Positions 21,702-32,800 of a DNA stretch of 64,000 nt are shown one piece after another. The notes below the pieces were generated by a model. That model saw only the letters and a program-made list of their open reading frames with translations. It searched no databases and had not been told where the DNA came from. Position numbers and translations under genes: made by a program. Position 1 is the first letter of the stretch, and the number at the start of each line of letters is the position of its first letter. Source of the stretch: Ophiodon elongatus (taxonomy: Eukaryota > Chordata > Actinopteri > Perciformes > Hexagrammidae); contig JACSYO010001694.1 in NCBI GenBank assembly GCA_016806645.1, positions 2,457,001 through 2,521,000 on the forward strand. Direction: 5' to 3'.

Positions 21702-23826
21702 AACACCGAGCCCCTCTGTGTTAATCTTATTATTTCAGTTGCTATGACTACTTCCTCCTCCAGGTCAAAGGGTCACGTTGTCAAAGGCTCAAAGCCAATT
21801 CACTACTGTACATATTCTGCAACCATTCATGAAATGGTTATATTAAATCATCCAAAAAAGCTGAAAATTGTCCATTGAGAAAAGGTGTCGCCACATGTCT
21901 GTATCATACTTTACATAAGAGTATACTGGAGTACAAAAACTGTTAGTTTCATAACCCAACATACACTTTTCAAAGTGGGCCCTGTTTGGAATAAAACTCC
22001 TAGTGCACAATAGACACAAATAAACAGTTGCACAAATATAGTCTCTCCACTGAATGTACAGTTAGAAAAACAAAGTGCTACATACATGTACAGCACATGT
22101 GGTACAACTTCAAACAGTTGCACAAATTCAATTAATATTCAACAGGTCCCCTGTGCTCAAAAGATGTTTTTTACATTTTTTTACAGAAACAAAACAAAAG
22201 AATGGAGTGATGCTATTGAAATCTGACAGGCAGCAGCTACGACACAGTACATTCATCATCCCTGTGTTTTGTCTACAGTCGGGGCCCGTATTTTTCAAGC
22301 ACTCAGAATAAGAAATCACAGTTTACCATCCTCAGTGCGACAGATATTTTGTCCTTATTTTTCAGCAGTATCAACATTTAAATAACCTTCTTGATCTCTT
22401 CAAGTTATCATTTGTTCTTTTGGATTTAGCAGAGCTTTCCCACCACAGACATGTGAGACTGTAATGAGTCATGTACTGGATTGAAAGGTTTCTCGAAGGA
22501 TTTTATAAATGTTTTTCTTGGGACGGCTTCATTTATAAAATATTGTTGCAATTGATTGTTAGCAAAACCCTGCCATTAAACAGCGGTTGCCCTTTAGTAG
22601 TGTGCTTTGGGTTGCCGAAAGAGTGACATGCCGCTTTTAAAAAGTTTGGTAAAACTACAGTATCACCTTTTCAAAACCCAAAACACAAGAAATGGATATA
22701 TTTGTGTTTATCTGTACTAACTTCAGCTGCAATTGTTAGCATATCCAGCTAACTAGTTTACTACCTACAGTAGCATTACTTCCAAGGCAAATAATAGCAT
22801 AGCACTGACCAACTACATTACTTTGTGAGGTTACAGGGAAAAAAGAGGCCCGTCCCAGATAAGCTTCATGTCTTCTACATGAATCATAAACTGATGAGGG
22901 CGATGACTTTTTGACTGTAACATGCAGCTTTAGCTTTAAGTGAATATTTAAGACCCCTTCTACAATATTCTTGTTTTCACCTGAGTCAGCTGGCGTTTTT
23001 CAATCAACACATGGCGCTAATGTTAGCTTAATTATCTAGCTAGCTAAAGCTGATCAACTCTGCGAGTGAGATTTCAGCCGACAAAATCGACGGTCACCAG
23101 CCAGAAATGAGAAGCTGCCTTTCATTATTCATTACTGAAATCAGAAACCCATCGTTTAGAAAAGTATTGATTTTAATTATGCCATTGTTATCAATAACAA
23201 TAACTAGCGGACTGGGGTTAGCAAACGGCCAATTTAACAACTCCTGTAACAAGAACTGAACTTGAATTCATTGCATCTAAAAAAGTTAATTAAGACAAGT
23301 TATTAATAATTTCCCCACCACTGAACAAATATCACTGCCTCAAATGCTCAAGGAGAACACATGCTTGTGAATGGCCAACATAGTATGAACATATAAGTAG
23401 TAATGGATTCGTGATCTGACTGGGAACTCTTGATACACGGAGCTGAGCCGCAGGAGGGCAAGTTCCTTAAAATGGTGGTTTTGGCTAAATTACTAAATGG
23501 TTTTAAAGTAACTAATTATACATCGTCGGATGATGCTATTTTATCTTCTACATAATTTACTAGTCCGTCGAGACAATCTCATTCTCTATCAGAACAGAGT
23601 AGAAGCATTGGAAGCCTCTGGAATTAACTTGGAGAACATTACATCCTAGTTTTACTTGCAGTGTGATTTCTAGCAGTTATTCTGAAGTTTTTGAGAAATA
23701 CAGACCCTGGTCAGCAGAGCTTCTCTGAGTCAGTCTGAGTCAGAGGGATAAGATTCCAGCCAGCATGTGGGCCGGGCGCCTGCCCTCTAGTAGACAGTCC
23801 TTCCACTCAGTCTGGGCAGTCCCTCA

Positions 23827-26800
23827 CTAATCCAGGTCCAGGAGCTGCTCAGCAACGATGTCCATGACTGCAGACGCCTTGATCGAGCTCCCTGTGGAGC
23901 CTGAGTCCACAAACATCTGGGGGATGTCATTCCCAAAGTAGATTTTGCTGTTGGTTGCGATGGCCTTGTACTTGATTAGCTGCAGGTACTCTGGTGTTAA
24001 CTTCAGCTACAAGAGGGGCAACAGCAATTAAGTTAAAAACGAGCAGTCTGGACTTTACGGTCCCAATTTGTCCCGGTTTAAGAGGGAAGTGCGTTCGTAT
24101 CATCTCTTTACCTTATTGGCCTCTGCAGATCTCTGGGATGTGTAATACTCTGCATCTGCCTTGGCTTTCTGCCGAGCCACGTAACCGCTGTCTACGAATC
24201 ACAAACAGTCACGAGTCAACAGCGGCAGGTAGGTTTAATAACAAGTTAAAGCTGCCTTACTGCTCAGAAAGTAGGAAGCTGGTGTAAATACTGTCATGTA
24301 CAAACATGAGTTATGTATAAACAACTGGTTCCCCGACTCAAAAAGAAAGCAAACCAGTACTAAAAACAAACATGCATAGAAATAAGCAGTTCTGATTGCA
24401 CACAGTACAGCTGCTTGAACCACAGAGTGATCTACTCATTATCATCCTGATGCACTTCTTCACATCTCCACTGCGCTACAGTGTTCAGCATGTTTGGTTC
24501 TTTCTTATAAAAGGGAAGCAAACATTTTGACTTGCCCTAGCAGGAGAAGTGCACATAATCAGGAATGAAAGTAGTTTCATTATGATCTGACCTTATCATT
24601 GAATCAACATGCCCAACTAGGGGCACTAGAGAGAATTAGCTCACCTAAACAGCATGCAAAGAATATTCTTGTTATTGCATGTTAAGTGAAAACATGTCTA
24701 CAATAAACAGTGGTGGGAAGTGACTAAGCCCATTTACTCAAGTATTTTATGCAAGTACTGCACAATTTTGAGGTATTTTTATTAATTTCCAATGTATGAC
24801 ACTTCCCTACACTGCTCTATACAGTACATACTAGTTACTTTTGAAATATTTTTTTTTACATAAGAGCTTATACAAAACAATGTACTGTTAACATAACTTT
24901 GTCATGTAGTGTTTACATTATTTTTCACACCCTCTGACTCTCTCCCTAGTTGGCATTAGTATTAAGAAACTAATAATGTGATATATAATAATATTTAAAT
25001 TAAAGGGGACATTTTCTTTTGCTTTACTTTTGGTAAAAGGAAGAGTACTGGGAAATATATGAAAATCTTCTTTAAGTGGCAATCTTGAAGATTTTCATTT
25101 AAATAAATGTATGTTAAGTCTATCTATCGCCTAATGAGGCAACACAACAGTGACAGAGCCTATTGCCCAATAGTCGGCACCTCAAACGACTTTGTCAACT
25201 AATCGATAAGTTAATTTAAAAATCGACAGAGCCGTCATACTGAGTTTCTCCACAAAGAATCACACAAAAGCAACACTTTAAATCTGGTGTTTACCAGAGA
25301 TGTGCCGATAACTTTCATGGAATTAAATAATTCAGCATGGAAAAAAAAGAAGCATAAAAAAACAACTAAAGAAATCTTTCTGCTGTCATTTTGGTCATAA
25401 TTATACAGTGGGTCAGTTTGAAATATTGCAGCCACAGTGAGCTATAGATGAAGAGCTGCACACCTCCAACTTCTCAGCAAGGTAAACTCCTTCTGCTTTT
25501 CACAGACTTGTGTCGTGTGCAGCATAAAAATAATAACAAATGGAAAAGGCCAAATGTTGTATGACTTGTACATTAAAACTGTTACCACCAGTAGATATGG
25601 TCTCGCCTAAATCAACCAGAACTAAAATATTAATGATTGCCATTTTGAATTCAGGACTTTAACTTGTAATAAGAGTATTTTGACATTGTTGTACTAGTAC
25701 TTTTACTTCAGCACAGGATCTGAGTAGTTCTTCCAACGCTGGATACAAACCTTCGATTTCAGAGATCTTTTTTTCTGTTTCCTTCTCCATGACTTTCTGT
25801 CCAAACTTGATCTCTGACACTTGTGCCACTTTTTCAGCCTCTATATAAAAATAAAATAAAAAAGAGGAATGTTTAAATTTTCAACGCTTGGAGTGTTTTA
25901 AATGCAGTTTTTCCTGATTGTTTTTTTTTTTTCTCCCTTTCTCACCTATTATAGCTTTGATCCTTTCTGTTTCGGCCTCCTTCTCCACAACCTTCTGCGT
26001 CTGTTGAGAGATCAGCAGCTTCGTCTTCTCGCTCTCCCTGCAAACACAAACAGATGCTTTAACAATAAACTGTGTTGGCATTTACAGAGCAAGCTTTATT
26101 GACATCTGACATATTGATACCGTTTAGGTGGGGCATGTAACACTTAATTATTCTGAGTGTGGGGACATCATATCCAGAATGATTCCTCTCAACTTCAACA
26201 TATACAGAGGTCGCGTCACCTCAGAACAACCGTGTGGGTGTTAGGGTTGTAACGGTAAACCGGTATCACAGTATGCTGCAGCATTAAAAATGTATGGTTA
26301 TCATACAATGTATGGGGCTTATCTTCAGTAAAGAATTTTTTTTTAATTTTTTTTAAATTGTATATACAGGAGCAGTCACACACCTACAGAATATGTTAAT
26401 TGTTAATTATAATAAGGCATTATTTCAACCAGGACTACTGCCGTTTTGTGGGATTGAATGAAAACACAAAATAGACCCCCCGCCCCCTCATATGAACACT
26501 AATGAGCTGTAAGGCGTCGTAAAGCACACTTCATTCAAACTCAAAAATAAGCGTCGATGAATGCAGGCAATGTCTCGAAGTCGTTGTATGAGACATTTCT
26601 TACAATCTCGACAAAAACTCACCAAACTGTCTGCCTGCATAGTAGCTGCTGAGTTGCGGTGATGTACGTTTACTGGTTCCATTAGTTGTTAGTGGTTAGC
26701 CAAACACACCGTCCAAGACAACAAAAGTCGAGGTACGTAGCAGTGTGTGTGTGTTCTGTTAGCCAAACACACCGCAAGCTGTTATCCCCCCCCCACAGTG

Positions 26801-29800
26801 TAACGGCAGTATGAAACGGGTCATATAAGGTGTTTTGAGAAAGCGTTAAGTCACCTCAACCACGAGACGTCCTTCAGCATGCAGTCATAATAAATGCCTC
26901 GAGTACCTTTTAAAGCGCTATACAAATAAAATGTATTATTATTTTTATAACTGGTCAACCAAAATCTCATATGGTTTGCTGTAGACAGACACAGAGGTGC
27001 ACACTCACTCATTTAGGCACGGGACACGCACACAATCTCATGATCTTCCTGCTGGCGATACTACTACTACCTACTATCTACTACTACTACTACTACACCG
27101 TGATAATATTGTGGAAATCTCAAACCTTTACAACCCTAGTGGGAGTGCATTCTATATTCCCTGCATCTTTAAAGGCCTAATTAGTATTTTAGTTGGATTG
27201 TGAGGGTCTTTAATTAACATTCCCGGACCACAAACGGTACATCAATGGTGTTTTTGAAGGGTAGCAATGGGAAAACAATCTTGTGAGTATTCACGTCAAC
27301 AACTGAAGACATTGTATAATTGGAGAGTTGGTAATGTACTGTAGCCATCACATTTGAGTTGAAATACCCATCAATTGGAAACAACATTGGGATCAATATT
27401 TGTTTACCTTTTCAGGAATAATAAGCTTTGGATATAAGCTTTCAGAAAAATCTGAGTAATTGTTTGTTATTATGACTTGGTTGATGAAGTGAATGGTACT
27501 TATTTATGGTATGGTCAGAAACTCAATTGAATAACTTCCATATAATATGTATGCAGCATGAAGATTTTCCTGCTTTATGCATGTAAAGCTATTTTGTTTT
27601 TCATGTTACTTTTTAAGATAGCGGATTTCTGCCATAATTTTTAACATTACAATTAAAAAAAAAAGAAGAAGAGAGAAACTAAGCAGTTTTGCAGATTTAC
27701 TGAAAGTGTGCAGAAAAGTGCTCAAAAAGAGTTTCCATTGAGTCAGTGAGAGGAACATTGCCACTGGGAACATCATTTCGAGACTTCCAGTTCCAAACTC
27801 CTGGCCAAGCATCTAAACTCGGTTCCCACATCCCAAACATGCTCTCCTTGCCCTCTTCATGCCTTTGCCTCATTGGAATCCTATTACTAAATGAACCACA
27901 TCAACAGGGGTCTAAAGGCCTTTTATCTCTTGAGTGGACCTTCTAAATGAAAACATCATAAGTACTGGTTTAAAGGGAAGTTGAGTTTATTTTAGAGCCC
28001 GGGGCTTATTTCAATGGCCTGGACCATCTTTTCTATAATCCATTTTTTAACAGCTGAGACTGGTTTACATTACTGGCCTTCAGTGGTTTAAGCAACACCA
28101 ACACTCAGCCTGTGAGTCAGAGTTTATACATCCTGAACAATTTATTAGAAAGTGAAACCAAAAGTAAGTCTAACTGTCCACTGCCTAAAATTAGATATTT
28201 GGCAACAACCACAGTACTTGCAGTATATTTCAGGACAAAGCTCTGAAGAACATAATGTTTTGCAGAATAAACTGTATGAAAACAAGGTTTTCAACATCGG
28301 AAACTGATAACTTCTGTGATTGTCTGACTGCTCGTGTTGCTGCCTGCTGAACCCCAGTTACAGGTATCGCCTCCAGATCTCAATTCAGTTGGTGAGTAAC
28401 TGGTACCATAACCTCCAGAAGTGATGGCAATATCTACAAAAAGAGTATGTTCACTTTTTACAGTAAGGTGAGAAACTGTTTTGTGGAAGAAAAAAAATGT
28501 GCATCAGTTTCTGACATCATTGCAATGAAAAAAAAAATAGAAATCATGTAGAATTACAGAAGTATGCAGGCTCTCATTTGAAAGAAATAACATTATGATC
28601 TTAAACCTTTCAACATATATCTTCTATCAGCTGCTGAGATTTTTCTAAAGGACTCATAGCTTGAGCATCAGTCTCTTAGATTTGCACTTGATGGCTACAT
28701 ACATGATATAATGCTAAGATTCTCGTTTGCTTGAAACATTAAAAAGTGTCGTCATTTCCAACCGACTCGTAGACGTGAGGCTAGCTTGATAGACTAGCTA
28801 GGTACAGGTGAAAACATCTGCTAGCGACAGTGGTCATTTCAGTCAACAGAATCTATAGCTGCTGGTTAAAAATAATACTTTTTCCTTTGTCTGAAATCAT
28901 GGAGCCATGAAACATTACCATGAATTTTGATGGTAAATCTGCCATTGTTATCATTTGGGAACTGCATATGTGCCATGCGAGGTGGAACCACTAACTATGG
29001 GAGACAGGGCTTAGTGAACGGTCCTCTTTTCCTTGGGAAAGCACAGCGAGTAAGCTGTGAATGCTTCGTTTTTATAGAGTTGAGGGGGGAGTTATGCGGA
29101 TGCCTTGCAATAAAGAATCCTCCTGGGAAGTGAGGTCCTTATCCATTTTACAATGCCTTTTTGGGTTAGACAAATACAACTGAACCATCAAAACAAAAAA
29201 CACATCTGGAGACCAGTTCAGGTGTTCTCAAACCTTTTGGAGCCAGGGACCCCTTCCAAGGACCCCCTCTTAATAGTAACACTGATTAAGCAAATACTAT
29301 TTGCACTCTTATGCCATTAGAACTATTTGTATTCTAAAACTTTTCAACCTAAATACTTCAGCCCTGTTTCATACTACTAAACCGAAAGATATGCTTTCAA
29401 ACTGAGGGTCATTGGATTAAAATTGCATTTGAACTCAACTTGACAGCATTTATACTTTTCAGGTTATTGAGCTTAAAGCCATCCTGCCATAATAAGCCAG
29501 ACGATTAAACTCACAAGTCAAAGGATGACTTTCAGTAAGTGCTTCAACTTCAAAATAATAAACTCATTGCTGTGTTTCAAAACCATGACTGAGTTTTTAT
29601 TGGCCCGGAGCCAACGTCGATGCAATGGACGCAGTACTCTTGTTTTATTGGTGCAAATGGTCCATATCTGTGGGTATGCACTTTTTTTAATGATACAGCA
29701 CAATTCTATAATTTATAGCAGACTATTTCACGGACCCCCTGACAGTGTCACTGACCCCACTTTGAAATCACTGGACAAGTTGACACATATGTGTTGCATT

Positions 29801-32800
29801 AGACAGGCTTTGTGTGGGTTTTGGACCAGAAGTCAGACACAGTGCCTGACTTTAAATTAAACAATATCAAAATGCTGTCCTTTATCTGACAATGTATGCA
29901 TCCGACTTGAAGACTTCCACTTTCCACCGTGGCTGACGCCTCACAGTGCTTACATGAACCTAACTACAACTTAATGTAAATCCTCAATTTCCTGTTTATC
30001 AAAGTCACCAGGACAAAACATGTGCTGTTCATTCATGAGGCAAAAGCAAGATGTTTACAGACTGATGTAAAACAGCCAAGTCTTACTCAGCTGGGTGAGT
30101 TGGATGAAAATCAGACCCAAACACTTAAAAGGGGAAAATATTGCACAACACATGCTTCAGAGATCAGAGAGCGTTCCTAGTGTGGAAAAAAAGAAGAAAA
30201 CTCACATGAGCTCGTAATTCCTGCGAATGCTCTCTGGGATATTGGGTTTGGTGACACGGACCGCCTGTCAAGACGGACAAAAACAGACAATGAGTCAATC
30301 TGAAGAAAGCAGATAAAGACAGCAGAAGTATTGAAAGTAACATGACTTTAAAAAAAAAAAAAAAGAGGTTTTCACCACAAGGGGAGTTATAAAAAAAAAA
30401 AAAAAAGGCAGTCCTGTTTTGAGGCTCTTGGAACTGTAAGATGATTAGTTTTCCCAGAAAGAGCAGCAATTGTTATTTCAACTGTTTCTAGAGATTTACA
30501 GGAAACTCCAGGCCAGAGTATTAAAGCCCAGTGGAGCGTTTAACTCTCAGGAGTGATGTGTGTGTGTTTCTCTGTGGGGGGGGCTCATTCGGCGGGGAAA
30601 ACACTCGGGCTCCTTTTGAAGTCTAAAGTCAGAATGTTGTCCTCTATAAAACTCTTCGGACAAACAAGGTCTTGTGTTGTTATAATAAACTATCCAGGAA
30701 AGTGGCTTTATAAAAAGGCTGTGAAAGTCAATGTCAGACTGAAATCTATAAAAAGACTTTATTATCAAGGACTCTGTATAGTGTTTCATTAGGTTGACAT
30801 TGCTACTATAACTTCAATACCCTGGTTCTGTACTAAAGTCCAGTCTGAGTTTAGATGTCTTATTGTTTTTTCAGAATCCTTCTAAAGAGACAACAAAGTG
30901 ACAAACGGTTACCTGTATGATGAGTCCAGGTGCCATGGAGGTCAGGTCCTCTTGTAGCGTCAACTTCAGGTTTTCATCGATTTGGTCTGTATGAGATAGA
31001 CATAAGGCAGCAGGGTGAGCTGAACTCAGCAGAAAGGGTTTAGTTTCACTGTCATCCAATGGGGATAATGTCAGGTCGGAGTCAAGGTCGCAAAAAATCA
31101 AATCCTCACCTAAAAAAGGTACGTTTCAAATAATCAGACGTCCAGATAAAAAGTTCAGACACATTTCATGTGGAACTTCATATTTTAAAAATGTGTATGG
31201 AGACAAAGCTGAGAAGAATACTATATTATGGCAATTAGTCTGCAGTCAAGTTACCTCTGCAAGAGCAGTGCACATTATCAATATCAGTCAACTCACTGCT
31301 ATCAGGCAATAATTGCTCCAAGTACAACCATCATCCGTACTGGGATCAATATAAAAATTGACTTCTTTCGGAAGTGGTCTGCTTTTATCCAAACGTATGG
31401 AAGTAAAAACAAGAGCATTCTCCATCAGAATCCCCATAAGCAGAGATTGATAACATAAAAACTATTTTAAGTAAATAAAAATTATTTAAAATACCGATGC
31501 ACCATCAGTATTTAAATATGGTTCACTTAAATGTATTGCAACATAGCGCGAGGGAACTTTGCTGCTTACTGTAAAAAAAAAAAACAACAACTTTTCAACC
31601 CCTCATAACGTCACGGTTGAGTTTGCCTTCTAGGAATGTTTCGTTGGACAGGTTCTAATGTTTAGCAAAGTGCATGTGCATAGCAGTAGTTGTAACCTGA
31701 TGAGACAGGCCATAAAAATGTCGGGTGTTTTGAACCCTCAGCTGCAGGCTGACAACATGCTGTTTATGTAGATGTACCATTAAAAGAAGCCTGAGAGGAG
31801 TTGCTCCAAATTAGTAGTAGCAGTCTGCAGCCCTTACCAAACAAACCGATGTAGACCTCCTGCAGCGAGTGAACACTGCAGAACTGGTTGAGCTCATGGT
31901 GAACTTTGTTGAATATCAAAGCTTTGTCGTAGTCCGCCGTGAAGTTCCTCACTATGTCGAACACTGCAGGGAGGAATGCGAGGGCTCAGTCAGTTGAGAA
32001 ATAAAAGCAAAAGCACAGAACACACATACAATCGGTGGCTCGGATGCAACAAAAGAACGTCTAATGAGTTATTTAGTGCCAAGTCGTCTTCGTATGGGAA
32101 AAGGAATGAACAGGGAGTTCAGGATGAATTCAGTGTTTGATGTTTTTGGCCCGTTGAAGGCTGGCGAGTTTACCTGCTGATGGGATGAGGAAGTTCACCA
32201 CTTCTATGCGGTCAAAGTAAATCATCACTCCTCCGCTGAAAAGAAAGGAAATACATAACTATTTGGCACTTATTATTTGGCACTTTCATCCAAAGCACCA
32301 GTACGAGACCAGATGAAAGGGTTTGCATTTTCAGGGTTGCGCCAGTAGTTCAGATGACGAGCCTCTGACTCCAGCAGTGTTGGTGGTGTTAGAGGTCACT
32401 CGATGCATTGAGTGAGAGTGTGTAATTTACAAGATGAATGCTCATCGTAATAAGTACCGAGACCCCATCTGATACTACTTAAACCGATCAAAATGACAGA
32501 CCTACCTTGTGCCACATGGTACATTCTTCACCTCATCTGTCTGCAACGTCGTCTGCGAGACAAAGACAAACATTGGTGCTTTAATTAGGTTTTCCAGGTG
32601 TCAGGAACACAAAAACATGCTCCTGAAATCATAATAAAAATACCAGACAGTGGTAGGACTGGGAGTGAAACCCATCAACACAGTAGGAAATCAGACAATG
32701 CATGTTCTAAATGAAAGAAACCTGGATCTCCGTTGTACATACAGGAGAAACACAGTTACAGGAAGTCCTGGTCAACATCATGGAATGCAACACAACACCG

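Larger units (their letters stand above)
20965..23826 (-). other. erlin2: erlin2 3' UTR (predicted)
   Basis: Reading minus-strand sequence after the erlin2 stop, no AATAAA is met until 20988-20983, about 2.84 kb downstream. An ATTAAA near 23170 is an earlier alternative. The stretch has no recognised transposon and contains the hairpin at 21653-21701. Its length and end point are inferred from the hexamers only. Confidence 0.5.
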
